This document shows, one piece after another, positions 38,696-46,572 of a DNA stretch of 64,000 bases. Origin of the DNA: Streptomyces spinosisporus (GTDB lineage: Bacteria > Actinomycetota > Actinomycetes > Streptomycetales > Streptomycetaceae); assembly GCF_022698145.1 (NCBI RefSeq), contig NZ_JALDAX010000001.1, forward strand, positions 992,001-1,056,000. Reading direction: 5' to 3'. Positions within the stretch are counted from its first letter, which is position 1, and every line of letters starts with the position of its first letter. Below the pieces are notes generated by a model, which had not been told where the DNA came from, searched no databases, and saw only the letters and a list, made by a program, of their open reading frames with translations. The position numbers and the translations under genes were made by a program.

Positions 38696-39159
38696 CGTGC
38701 CCTCCTCGTAAGGGTCCCGTCCTGTGCACTGCTGAGTCTTGCACCGCCCACTGACAACCGCTGCCGGAGCGCTGCGGCGGGGTGTTGGCGGGGTCCGCCG
38801 GGGGAGCGACGGTCCGCCGGGGGCGCGGCGGCCCGACGGGAGCGCGGCGGGGTGGCGGGCGTGGCAGGGCACGGGCGCGGTGGGGCGGAGGGCGTGGCAG
38901 GGCACGGGCGCGGCGGGGCGGAGGGCGTGGCAGGGCACGGGCGCGGCGGGGCGGAGGGCGTGGCGGGGCACGGGCGCGGCGGGGGCCGTGGCGGTCACCG
39001 CGGGGCAAGGGCGCGGCCCGCACGGATTTCACACGCCCCCGCGCGCCGCCGTGCGCAGCCGGGTGCGGGCGCGCAACCATCGGGTGGCCGGGACCCCTGC
39101 ACGGCGGCGTTGATCCCGCGTTGATCGAACGTTTTTCGCCGCACGGCACGCTCGGGCTC
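38696..39159. other. 464-bp gene-free stretch upstream of the whiB-like gene
   Basis: It holds the VOC gene promoter at its left, the 33-bp tandem repeats in the middle, and near the right end a short direct repeat CGCGTTGATC (twice, 39108-39129) just before the WhiB-like start. I see no ORF here with a ribosome-binding site or family match. Confidence 0.5.
38859..38990. repeat. 4 x 33-bp tandem repeat
   Basis: GCGTGGCAGGGCACGGGCGC followed by a GGcGGGGCGGAGG tail occurs at 38859, 38892, 38925 and 38958, exactly 33 bp apart. The copies are nearly identical; the last has GGCGGGG in place of GGCAGGG and loses the tail. The period is a multiple of three, so all frames stay open, but neither strand shows a start signal for it. 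Confidence 0.9.
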
Positions 39160-39411
39160 ATGCACAACGACACGATCACCCCGGCCGACCCCGCCTGGCA
39201 GGCCCAGGCGCTGTGCGCGCAGACCGGGGCCGACTTCTTCTTCCCCGAGCCCGGCAGCTCGGTACGCGAGGCGAAGCGCATCTGCGGCATGTGCGAACTG
39301 CGCCCCGTCTGCCTCGACTACGCCCTGCGCAACGACGAGCGCTTCGGAGTGTGGGGCGGCCTGTCGGAGAAGGAGCGGATGGAGCTGAGGCGGCGCCAGA
39401 ACAACCGGTGA
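39160..39411 (+). CDS. WhiB-family iron-sulfur transcription factor
   Basis: An 83-residue Wbl protein. The [4Fe-4S] ligands are Cys19, Cys42, Cys45 and Cys51 (ALCAQ; RICGMCELRPVC), and the beta-turn GVWGG plus the basic tail KERMELRRR are present. The Cys spacing and ALCAQT/REAKR context are closest to the WhiB subclass itself, but the position is not that of the main whiB locus, so it is a paralogue. The start is uncertain: ATG 39160 has only a weak upstream GGG, and an in-frame TTG 13 codons upstream is possible. Confidence 0.85.
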   Translation: MHNDTITPADPAWQAQALCAQTGADFFFPEPGSSVREAKRICGMCELRPVCLDYALRNDERFGVWGGLSEKERMELRRRQNNR

Positions 39412-39441
39412 GCCGGCCACGCGCGCGTGGCCGGCTCACCG
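39406..39441. terminator. strong hairpin at the WhiB stop codon
   Basis: A perfect 15-bp stem (core GTGAGCCGGCCAC / GTGGCCGGCTCAC) with a 6-nt loop. It includes the WhiB stop codon and lies 22 bp from the convergent desaturase stop, so it probably ends both transcripts. Confidence 0.8.
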
Positions 39442-39462
39442 CATCGGGAATCGGATGAGCCG

Positions 39463-40437
39463 TCAGGCTCCCGCCCGGGCCGCCATCCGGGCCTTGCGGG
39501 CGGCCAGTTTCTCGTCGAACTTCAGGGCCTCGGCGTCGAGGCCGCCCATGAAGAGGCCGAGTTCTTCCTGGGCCTTGAGGCCCTCGGGGCCGAGGTTGTC
39601 GATGTCGAGGACCTTCAGGAAGCGCAGGACGGGCTGGATGACGTCGTCGTGGTGGATGCGGAGGTTGTAGACCTCGCCGATCGCCATCTGGGCCGCGGCC
39701 CGCTCGAAGCCGGGGATGCCGTGGCCGGGCATGCGGAAGTTGACGACGACATCGCGCACGGCCTGCATGGTGAGGTCGGGGGCGAGTTCGAAGGCGGCCT
39801 TGAGCAGGTTGCGGTAGAAGACCATGTGCAGGTTCTCGTCGGTCGCGATGCGCGCCAGCATGCGGTCGCAGACCGGGTCGCCCGACTGGTGGCCGGTGTT
39901 GCGGTGCGAGATGCGGGTCGCGAGCTCCTGGAAGGCGACGTAGGCGACCGAGTGCAGCATCGAGTGGCGGTTGTCCGACTCGAAGCCCTCGCTCATGTGC
40001 GCCATCCGGAACTGCTCCAGCTTGTCCGGGTCCACCGCGCGCGAGGCGAGCAGATAGTCGCGCATCACGATGCCGTGCCGGCCCTCCTCCGCGGTCCAGC
40101 GGTGCACCCAGGTGCCCCAGGCGCCGTCGCGGCCGAAGAGGGAGGCGATCTCGTGGTGGTAACTGGGGAGGTTGTCCTCGGTCAGCAGGTTCACCACCAG
40201 CGCGGTGCGGCCGATCTCGCTGACCTTGGACTGCTCCTTGCCCCAGGCCTCGCCGTCCTCGAAGAGGCCGGGGAAGTTACGGGCGTCCGACCACGGCACG
40301 TACTCGTGCGGCATCCAGTCCTTGGCGACCTTCAGATGCCGGTTGAGTTCGTTCTCGACCACTTCCTCCAGGGCGTACAGCAGCCGGGCGTCGGTCCAGA
40401 CGGCGGGACTACCGAGGTGCGGGGAAGTGATCGTCAC
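39463..40437 (-). CDS. acyl-ACP desaturase (DesA1-type)
   Basis: A 324-residue ferritin-like di-iron protein. Iron ligands are in TEDNLPSYHH, TAEEGRHG and TDENLHM, the two ExxH-type helices of soluble stearoyl-ACP desaturases. It would introduce a cis double bond into acyl-ACP chains. Length and motifs match mycobacterial DesA1/DesA2 and Streptomyces homologues. Its promoter region carries an array of three 15-bp operator-like units, so it is probably under tight repression. Confidence 0.9.
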   Translation of the reverse strand: MTITSPHLGSPAVWTDARLLYALEEVVENELNRHLKVAKDWMPHEYVPWSDARNFPGLFEDGEAWGKEQSKVSEIGRTALVVNLLTEDNLPSYHHEIASLFGRDGAWGTWVHRWTAEEGRHGIVMRDYLLASRAVDPDKLEQFRMAHMSEGFESDNRHSMLHSVAYVAFQELATRISHRNTGHQSGDPVCDRMLARIATDENLHMVFYRNLLKAAFELAPDLTMQAVRDVVVNFRMPGHGIPGFERAAAQMAIGEVYNLRIHHDDVIQPVLRFLKVLDIDNLGPEGLKAQEELGLFMGGLDAEALKFDEKLAARKARMAARAGA

Positions 40438-40505
40438 GGAAACTCCAGGGGGACGGGCGGCAGAACGGAAAGGGTCCGGCGAGCGGTGCCGGGAACCTAC
40501 GGGAT

Positions 40506-40549
40506 CGTAGGCTACGAAACCGTAGGTTACGAGACCGTAAGTTAAGAGG
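40506..40549. promoter_or_regulatory. three-unit operator array before the desaturase
   Basis: CGTAGGCTACGAAAC (40506), CGTAGGTTACGAGAC (40521) and CGTAAGTTAAGAGG (40536) follow each other with a period of 15 bp. The first contains the perfect palindrome CGTAGgCTACG; the others are progressively weaker. The array starts 69 bp before the start codon and overlaps TANNNT-type -10 boxes on the minus strand, fitting binding of a dimeric repressor such as a TetR lipid sensor. Confidence 0.6.
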
Positions 40550-40582
40550 GGCGTAAAGAGCCCTGATCAGATGCCGTGCCCA

Positions 40583-40602
40583 TGGCATGCGGGAGCATGC
40601 CA
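40583..40602. terminator. hairpin downstream of the DDAH gene
   Basis: An 8-bp stem (core GGCATGC/GCATGCC) with a GGGA loop, 54 nt after the stop of the DDAH gene on the minus strand. No T-run. It could be a terminator or an mRNA-stabilising end. Confidence 0.4.
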
Positions 40603-40655
40603 AAAGCCTCAAGGACTTGCAGGTCCCGGGGCTGAAGGAGTGAAACGATCGCCCG

Positions 40656-41432
40656 TCAGGCGTAGAGGTCCCGCAGCCGGACCGAGAGGCATGTCACACA
40701 ACCCTCGAGCTTCTCGAACTCGCTGATGTCCACCACGACCGGCTCGAAGCCGAGATCCGCGAGCAGGTCCGCCGACTTCGGCGCGCTCGCCGCCATCAGC
40801 AGCTTCTCGCCGCCGAGCAGCACCACATGGGCACCGCTCTCCTCGGGCACCGACAGGAAGCGCGGGAACAGCGAGGGCCGGTCCACCTTCGGGATGTGCC
40901 CGACGACCGTCCCGTCGGGCAGCGCCGTGACGGCCGACTTCAGATGCAGCACCTTGCTCACCGGTACGGCGACGATCCGCGCCCCCAGGGGCTCGAAGGC
41001 GGCCCGCAGCTGCTGGACGCCGGCGGCGTTCGTGCGCCCGCCCCGGCCGACGTAGATGGTGTCGTCGATCTTCAGTACGTCGCCGCCGTCCAGGGTGCCC
41101 GGCTCCCAGATCCAGTTCACCGAGCAGCCCAGGCGCGCCACGGCCTCCTCGACGCCGACCGTCTCCTCGCGCCGGGACGTGGCGCCGGGCCGGGTGATCA
41201 GCGCGACGTTCTTGTACATGACGACCGTGTCCTCGACGAACACCGAGTCCGGGCAGTCGTCCTCCGGGGCCACCTCCACGGTCTCCCAGCCGTGCGCCTG
41301 CAGGGCCTCGACGTACGCCTCCCACTGCTCCACCGCAAGATCGGTATCGACCTTCTCCCGCTCGATGTGCGTCACCAGGCCTTCGGCCAGGCGGGGGCTG
41401 GGGCGGCGGACGAGGGCCTTCTTGCTGGGCAC
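40656..41432 (-). CDS. ddaH: dimethylarginine dimethylaminohydrolase
   Basis: A 258-residue member of the guanidino-group-modifying (pentein) superfamily. DCPDSVFVEDTVVM, GTLDGGDVLKI, KVLHLKSAVTALPDGTVVGH (catalytic His) and the C-terminal GCVTCLSVRLR (catalytic Cys) are all present. It hydrolyses N-omega-methylated arginines to citrulline and methylamines. GTG 41432 (VPSKKALVRRPSPR) is the start used by Streptomyces homologues; the 40 residues upstream in frame are not conserved. Confidence 0.9.
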   Translation of the reverse strand: MPSKKALVRRPSPRLAEGLVTHIEREKVDTDLAVEQWEAYVEALQAHGWETVEVAPEDDCPDSVFVEDTVVMYKNVALITRPGATSRREETVGVEEAVARLGCSVNWIWEPGTLDGGDVLKIDDTIYVGRGGRTNAAGVQQLRAAFEPLGARIVAVPVSKVLHLKSAVTALPDGTVVGHIPKVDRPSLFPRFLSVPEESGAHVVLLGGEKLLMAASAPKSADLLADLGFEPVVVDISEFEKLEGCVTCLSVRLRDLYA

Positions 41433-41459
41433 GACGGGACTCCGTAACGGCGGGACTGT

Positions 41460-41490
41460 GGACCGGGCCCCGTGATACAGGGCCCGGTCC
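41460..41490. terminator. hairpin downstream of the ABC-F gene
   Basis: A perfect 11-bp stem (GGACCGGGCCC / GGGCCCGGTCC) with a 9-nt loop. It lies 70 nt after the ABC-F stop and just before the DDAH start on the minus strand, so it most likely separates the two transcripts. Confidence 0.65.
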
Positions 41491-41559
41491 GCCATCATGC
41501 AGGGCGGATGTGCGCGGGCAAAACCCCTCGTTGCCAGGCTGTGCCCCTCCTGCAATGCG

Positions 41560-43173
41560 CTATCCGACCTCCTCCGGCGCGGTCTCCTGCAGCTCGCCGT
41601 CCAGCAGGAGCCAGCGGGCGATGCCGATCGACTCCAGGAACGGCAGATCGTGGCTGGCCACGATCAGCGCCCCTTCGTACGACTCCAGGGCCGACGTCAG
41701 CTGCCGCACGCTCGCCATGTCGAGGTTGTTGGTCGGCTCGTCGAGCATCAGCAGCTGCGGGGCCGGCTCGGCCAGCATCAGCGCCGCGAGAGCGGCCCGG
41801 AAGCGTTCGCCGCCGGACAGCGTGGCCGCCTTCTGGTCGGCACGGGCGCCCCGGAACAGGAAGCGGGCCAGACGCGCCCGTACCCGGTTGTTGGTGGCGC
41901 CCGGCGCGAACCGGGCCACGTTCTCCGCCACGGACAACTCGTCGTCGAGCACGTCGAGCCGCTGCGGCAGAAAACGGAGCGGCACGTGCGCGTGCACCTC
42001 GCCCGACACCGGCTCCAGCTCACCGGCGATGGTCCGCAGCAGCGTCGTCTTGCCCGCGCCGTTGCGCCCGATCAGCGCGACCCGCTCGGGACCGCGCAGG
42101 TCGAGCCCGCCGGCCACGCGCGCGCCGTACGCCAGCTCCAGGTCCATCAGCGTGAGCACGCCACGGCCCGCCGGGACGGCCGTGAACGGCAGGTCGACGC
42201 GGATCTCGTCGTCGTCCCGCACGGCGTCCACCGCGTCGTCGAGCCGCTCCTTCGCCTCCGTGAGTCGCTCCTCGTGCATGATGCGGTGCTTGCCCGCGGA
42301 CTCCTGTGCCGCGCGCTTGCGCGCCCCCATGACGATCTTCGGCTCGCGCTTCTGGTCCCACATCTTCTGTCCGTACCGCTTGCGGCGGGCCAGCTTGACC
42401 TGGGCGTCGGCCAGTTCGCGCTTCTGCTTGCGGTAGTCGGCCTCGGCGGCGCGGACCATCCGCTCGGCCGCCTCCTGCTCGGTCGCGAGCGCCTGTTCGT
42501 ACGCGGAGAAATTGCCTCCGTACCAGGTGACCTCCCCGGAGCGCAGATCCGCGATCTGGTCGACGAGGTCCAGGAGTTCGCGGTCGTGGCTGACCACGAC
42601 CAGTACGCCGGGGTAGGCGGACACGGCCGCGTACAGCCGTCTGCGTGCGTACAGGTCGAGGTTGTTGGTCGGCTCGTCCAGGAGCAGGACGTCCGGGCGG
42701 CGCAGCAGCAGTGCGGCAAGCCGCAGCAGCACCGACTCGCCGCCCGAGACCTCGCCGATGGTGCGGTCCAACTCGATGTGGCCGAGCCCGAGTTCGCCGA
42801 GTGTGGCGAGGGCTCGTTCCTCCACGTCCCAGTCGTCGCCGACCGTCTCGAAGTGCTCCTCGGTCACGTCGCCCGCCTCGATGGCGTGCAGCGCGGCCCG
42901 CTGGGCGGCGATGCCGAGCGCCTCGTCGACCCTCAGCCGGGTGTCGAGTGTGACGTTCTGCGGGAGACGGCCGACCTCGCCCGTGATCCGCACGGTGCCG
43001 TCGGCCGGGGTGAGTTCGCCCGCGATCAGCTTCAACAGGGTCGATTTCCCCGATCCGTTGACGCCGACGAGCCCGGTTCTGCCGGGGCCGAAGGCGACGT
43101 CGAGGCCCTCGAAGACGGGGGTGCCGTCGGGCCAGGTGAAGGACAGGGACGTACAGGTGATGGAACTAGACAT
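41560..43173 (-). CDS. ABC-F ATPase (ribosome-protection type)
   Basis: A 537-residue protein with two ABC domains and no membrane part. First Walker A GVNGSGKST, signature SGGES, Walker B LLLDEPTNNLDL; second GRNGAGKTT, LSGGER, LMLDEPTNNLDM. A charged linker of about 80 residues (RKQKRELADAQVKLARRK...) joins them. This is the ABC-F layout of translational factors and antibiotic-resistance proteins such as VmlR, MsrA and LmrC. A 280-nt leader precedes it. Which drug, if any, it answers to cannot be told. Confidence 0.9.
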   Translation of the reverse strand: MSSSITCTSLSFTWPDGTPVFEGLDVAFGPGRTGLVGVNGSGKSTLLKLIAGELTPADGTVRITGEVGRLPQNVTLDTRLRVDEALGIAAQRAALHAIEAGDVTEEHFETVGDDWDVEERALATLGELGLGHIELDRTIGEVSGGESVLLRLAALLLRRPDVLLLDEPTNNLDLYARRRLYAAVSAYPGVLVVVSHDRELLDLVDQIADLRSGEVTWYGGNFSAYEQALATEQEAAERMVRAAEADYRKQKRELADAQVKLARRKRYGQKMWDQKREPKIVMGARKRAAQESAGKHRIMHEERLTEAKERLDDAVDAVRDDDEIRVDLPFTAVPAGRGVLTLMDLELAYGARVAGGLDLRGPERVALIGRNGAGKTTLLRTIAGELEPVSGEVHAHVPLRFLPQRLDVLDDELSVAENVARFAPGATNNRVRARLARFLFRGARADQKAATLSGGERFRAALAALMLAEPAPQLLMLDEPTNNLDMASVRQLTSALESYEGALIVASHDLPFLESIGIARWLLLDGELQETAPEEVG

Positions 43174-43453
43174 ACAGGACCTCGCGGTTGCGTGATGCGG
43201 TCAGGGGCAAACGCGTATCGAGACACCGCGGGACTGCGGGCGCAGAGAGGAGTCCTGGAGAGGAGAGTCCCGGAGTGGAGAAGGGGCCTTAAGGACGCCT
43301 TGGGGACGCCCTTGGGGATGAAAAAGGGCCTGCTCCGCCGGGGACGGCTCGACTGCCGAGGTCACACTCTGCGCACACACCTCAAGGGGTGTGACGCGGT
43401 GTCTCAGGACCTCAGAGGAGCAACGTCCTTCTCCGATCGACGGCAACAGAACC
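43174..43453 (-). promoter_or_regulatory. long 5' leader of the ABC-F gene
   Basis: About 280 nt lie between the predicted start of transcription and the ABC-F ATG. On the minus strand the message contains GC-rich complementary segments, including CCCTT (in AGGCCCTTTTTC, which has a T-run) facing AAGGG a few nt later, and further GGGCGTCCCC/AAGGCGTCC pairs that could pair alternatively. A very short open frame (TTG CTC CTC TGA) follows a GGAGAAGG sequence. This is what ribosome-mediated attenuation upstream of ABC-F genes looks like, but the folding is not computed. Confidence 0.45.
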
Positions 43454-43460
43454 GCTGTAC

Positions 43461-43489
43461 ACCGTACGAGCGGCTCCGGGAGCTGTCAA
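43461..43489 (-). promoter_or_regulatory. HrdB-type promoter of the ABC-F gene
   Basis: On the minus strand TTGACA (43489..43484) and TACGGT (43466..43461) are separated by exactly 17 bp. This is the most consensus-like promoter I saw in the window. Transcription should start near 43454. Confidence 0.75.
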
Positions 43490-43540
43490 CGCATTAACGA
43501 ATTACCGTGATCCTCGACGACGCCGCACCAAGGAGACCTC

Positions 43541-44203
43541 GTGCCCCACGGTTCGCTCTCGATCCCGGCCCGGCTCTGCCTCCTCGCCTGGGACCCCACC
43601 GGCGCCGAGGCCGCGGACGCCGCGCATCTGGTACGGGCCGGCGCCCTCGCCGAACTGGCCCGACGCGGTCTGCTCACCGACGAGGACGGCATCGCCACAC
43701 CCGTCGACATGGACTCCCTCGCCGGCGACGCCCCTCTGGACGGCCTACTGGAACTGGTCCGCGAGTCCCGTCCACACCCCTGGCGGGCGTGGGTGCTCCT
43801 CCACGCACGCGTGACGGCGGACGCCGTAAGGGAACAGCTGACGGCGGAGGGTTGGCTGCGGGCGGAGAAGAGGCGGGTTCTCGGCGTCTTCCCGAGCGTG
43901 GAGCACGTCCTGGAGCGCGCGGACGCAGTGGAGACACTGCGGGAGGAGGCGCGGCAGGTGTGGGAGGGGGTGGCGCAGGTGTCGGGGGCGTCGGGGGCGG
44001 ATGCCGCTGTTGTGGCCCTGGCGGTGGCGGGTGGGGTGCGTGGCGTGGTCGGGGATGGGGGCCGTGAGGGGCGGAGGGTGCGGTACAGGGCGCGCGTCGA
44101 GGAATTCGTGGGGCTCAGCGGGGAGAGCTGGGTGCTGGGTGAGCTGGTCGCTGCTCTCGGATCGGAGCTTCGGGTTTCCGGCGCCGACCGCCCCGGGCGC
44201 TGA
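43541..44203 (+). CDS. GOLPH3/VPS74 (GPP34) family protein
   Basis: A 220-residue protein that begins SLSIPARLCLLAWDPTGA, as in the bacterial GPP34 group, followed by an all-helical domain. In eukaryotes the family binds phosphatidylinositol-4-phosphate; the bacterial proteins are uncharacterised. The GTG start at 43541 has AAGGAG 5 nt upstream. The C-terminal third is rich in Gly and Val and less conserved. It is divergent from the ABC-F promoter. Confidence 0.75.
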   Translation: MPHGSLSIPARLCLLAWDPTGAEAADAAHLVRAGALAELARRGLLTDEDGIATPVDMDSLAGDAPLDGLLELVRESRPHPWRAWVLLHARVTADAVREQLTAEGWLRAEKRRVLGVFPSVEHVLERADAVETLREEARQVWEGVAQVSGASGADAAVVALAVAGGVRGVVGDGGREGRRVRYRARVEEFVGLSGESWVLGELVAALGSELRVSGADRPGR

Positions 44204-44254
44204 CCAGGCATGACAACCAAAGAGACGCTACGCGCGCGTGCCGGGCGCTCGGTG

Positions 44255-44645
44255 TTGCGGACGGCGATCGGCTGGATAGTGCCGCTGCCGACGCGCTCGG
44301 GGTGCCGTTGTTCGTGAACGTGCGGATCGACACGTTCCTCAGGGGCGCCGGGGGGTGGACCTCACCCTGGAGAGGGCGGCCGCGTGCCCGGAGTCGTCGA
44401 CCCGGGGGTCGTCAAGGTCCTCGTCGACGGGATCGAGAAGCCGGTGAACGTGATGGCGGGGCCCGGCGCTCCACCGGTCGCCGAGCCGGCCGCGCTCGGT
44501 GTCGCCCGGGTGGGCGCCGGCTCGGGCATCGCGCAGGCCGCCCACGCACTGGTCCGGCGCGCCGCAGGGGAGCTGCTGGGCACGGGGACGTACGACTCGC
44601 TGACGGGCGGGCTCGACTACGGCGAGCTCAATACGCTCATGGGCG
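44255..44645 (+). pseudogene. decayed isocitrate lyase/PEP mutase family gene (3' part)
   Basis: Three frames in succession carry the family's C-terminal half: RLDSAADALGVPLFVNVRID then TFLRG (frame 1), VDLTLERAAA (frame 3), then VPGVVDPGVVKVLVDGIEKP, NVMAGPGAPP and GTYDSLTGGLDYGELNTLM (frame 2). About ten codons expected between LERAAA and VPGVVDP are missing, and the N-terminal half is absent. At least two frameshifts and a deletion make it non-functional. It fills most of the 449-bp gap between the GOLPH3-like and SsgD-like genes. Confidence 0.85.
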
Positions 44646-44652
44646 GGAGCCG

Positions 44653-45069
44653 TCAGGCGGCGTCGCGCATCAGTTCCGCGAGGTCGTGGTCCAGGTCCAG
44701 CTGCAGATGCTCAAGGCCCACGGGCACGAGCGCGTTCGTCGCGGCGAGGAACCCGCGGATCTCCTCCGAGCGGACATGCACGATGGCCGTGCCCTCGGGG
44801 GCGTGGAACTCCAGCACGGTCCGGTCGTAGCCGTAGGGCCGCACCCGGACGTCGCCGTCGCCCACGGCCTCCTCCTGGCCGTCCATGAGGAGTTCGCGCG
44901 AGAAGGTCCAGCAGACCTCCACGCCCTCCAGGGTGGCCGGCGCGGGGAAGGTCATTCGGACTGCGAACGGGTCGCTGCGGTCGTAGTGCAGGGTTGCCGG
45001 AATGCTCGGCATGCGTGGCGCGGCGGCCACGAGGCGGGCCTCCACGGGCTGCTCGATGACGGTGGACAA
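44653..45069 (-). CDS. ssgD: SsgA-like sporulation/cell-division protein (SsgD-like)
   Basis: A 138-residue SALP-family protein. PATLHYDRSDPFAVRMTF, WTFSRELLMDG, GDGDVRVRPY and the C-terminal LDLDHDLAELMRDA fit the family of actinomycete proteins that direct septum placement and wall remodelling in sporulation. The name SsgD rests on position, which as I recall matches SCO6722, not on a full comparison. The start is TTG 45069 with AAGGGAG 7 nt before it; no ATG or GTG fits better. Confidence 0.78.
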   Translation of the reverse strand: MSTVIEQPVEARLVAAAPRMPSIPATLHYDRSDPFAVRMTFPAPATLEGVEVCWTFSRELLMDGQEEAVGDGDVRVRPYGYDRTVLEFHAPEGTAIVHVRSEEIRGFLAATNALVPVGLEHLQLDLDHDLAELMRDAA

Positions 45070-45361
45070 CGTCTTGCTCCCTTGTGACGTCTGGGCGGAC
45101 TGGTGGGCGGACAGGACCGGGCACTGCTAGAGACGCCGGAACCAGCCAATCCGTGCACCCCAAATCCGAGTGACCTCCGTCACCGCGTTCATTCACAGGA
45201 GTGACGAGGTCTACTTCTCGTGTGCCGATGGGCACGTGGGACCCGCCCCCAGGTGCCCATGGGACCACCCCCGTGGGCACATGAGCCGTGTCCCGACCGG
45301 CACTTGGGACGGTGACGGGCCGTCTGGACGGTGCCCGGGCGGTGGACTAGTTTCGCCCGCC
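45070..45361. promoter_or_regulatory. divergent ssgD / propeller control region
   Basis: A 292-bp gap. It has a 14-bp inverted repeat GTGACctccGTCAC (45170..45183) and, from 45230 to 45315, four related words: GGGCACGTGGGAC, GTGCCCATGGGAC, GTGGGCACATGAG and GGCACTTGGGAC, in both orientations. TAGTTT lies 8 nt before the ATG of the propeller gene. No ORF is credible here. Confidence 0.45.
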
Positions 45362-46498
45362 ATGAGGCGCTTGGGGAGCACGCGACGCGTGAGACGTACG
45401 TTCTGCACGGTGGCAGCAGGGGCGGTGTGCTCGATGGCGCTCGCCGCCCCGACCGCCGTACCCGCACAGGCCGCACCGTCACAGGCCGCACCCGCACAAG
45501 GGCAGGAGCACGGGGTGCACAAGGCACCGCACTGGGAGCTCACGGACACCGGTGCGGCCGACGTTCGCTTCCGCGCACTGTCGGCCGTCAGCCGTCACAC
45601 CGCCTGGGTGGCCGGAACCAAGGGCACCGTCCTGCGCACCACGGACGGCGGTACGAACTGGCGAGACGTCTCGCCGCCGGGCGCCGACGCCCTGGAGTTC
45701 CGGGACATCGAGGCCTTCGACGCACGGCGCGCCGTGGTGCTGGCGATCGGTGAGGGCGAGGCGTCCCGCGTCTACCGCACCGACGACGGCGGCGTGACCT
45801 GGACGGAGTCCTTCCGCAACACCGACGCCAAGGCCTTCTACGACTGCCTGACCTTCTTCGACCACCGCCACGGCCTCGCGATGAGCGACCCCGTGGACGG
45901 CAGGTTCCGCATCCTGTCCACCAGCGACGGCGGCAACTCCTGGAAGGTGCTCCCCGACGCCGGCATGCCGCCCGCCCAGGAAGGCGAGGCGGGCTTCGCG
46001 GCGAGCGGCCAGTGCCTCGTCGCCTCCGGCCCCTCGGACGTCTGGCTGGCCACCGGCGGCGCCGCACGCGCGCGCGTGCTGCACTCCCGCGACCGCGGGC
46101 ACACCTGGACGGCGACCGACACCCCGATCCCGGCGGGCGACCCGGCCAAGGGCGTCTTCGCGCTCGCCTTCCGCGACCGTACCCACGGCCTCGCGGTCGG
46201 CGGCGACTACCGCCCCGACCAGTCCTCACCGCAGGCCGCCGCACGCACCGCCGACGGCGGCCGCACCTGGCAGCCCGCCGCCCAGCCGCCGCCCGCCTAC
46301 CGTTCCGGCGCCGCCTGGCTCCCGCACAGCCGTACCGCCGCCCTCGCGGTCGGCCCGACCGGCACCGATCTGACCACGGACGGCGGCCGCACCTGGCGGA
46401 CGGTCGACACCGGCTCGTACGACACCGTGGACTGCACCGCCGACCTCGGCTGCTGGGCCGCGGGGCAGCAGGGGCGGGTGGCACGTCTGGAGAAGTGA
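45362..46498 (+). CDS. secreted Asp-box (BNR/YCF48-like) beta-propeller protein
   Basis: A 378-residue exported protein. Signal peptide to about residue 38 (VCSMALAAPTAVPAQAA). Repeated Asp-box motifs (TTDGGTNWRD, TDDGGVTWTE, TSDGGNSWKV, SRDRGHTWTA, TADGGRTWQP, TTDGGRTWRT) mark a six- or seven-bladed propeller of the sialidase/YCF48 superfamily. It lacks the catalytic Arg triad of true sialidases as far as I can see. Annotated homologues are called oxidoreductases without proof. The Cys pair near the C-terminus (DCTADLGCW) could be a disulfide. Confidence 0.82.
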   Translation: MRRLGSTRRVRRTFCTVAAGAVCSMALAAPTAVPAQAAPSQAAPAQGQEHGVHKAPHWELTDTGAADVRFRALSAVSRHTAWVAGTKGTVLRTTDGGTNWRDVSPPGADALEFRDIEAFDARRAVVLAIGEGEASRVYRTDDGGVTWTESFRNTDAKAFYDCLTFFDHRHGLAMSDPVDGRFRILSTSDGGNSWKVLPDAGMPPAQEGEAGFAASGQCLVASGPSDVWLATGGAARARVLHSRDRGHTWTATDTPIPAGDPAKGVFALAFRDRTHGLAVGGDYRPDQSSPQAAARTADGGRTWQPAAQPPPAYRSGAAWLPHSRTAALAVGPTGTDLTTDGGRTWRTVDTGSYDTVDCTADLGCWAAGQQGRVARLEK

Positions 46499-46572
46499 GG
46501 CACAAGAGGGCCGGAATGCGGGTACTCGATCGCGGACATCGGCAGTCGCGACTGCGAAGGGAGCGAGCGATC

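Noticed and set aside
38859..38990. CRISPR-like array
   Set aside because: The repeats are contiguous with no unique spacers, are not palindromic, and no cas gene is near.
38699..38998. A 100-residue N-terminal extension of the VOC protein with 11-residue repeats
   Set aside because: It is only the 33-bp repeats in frame; GAGGAGGG directly before the internal ATG marks the real start.
43410..43435. A three-codon leader peptide (TTG CTC CTC TGA) before the ABC-F gene as a confirmed uORF
   Set aside because: Too short and with a TTG start; mentioned only as part of the leader hypothesis.
45362..46498. Sialidase activity for the Asp-box protein
   Set aside because: The Asp boxes only define the propeller fold; the arginine triad and FRIP-like motif of sialidases are not seen.
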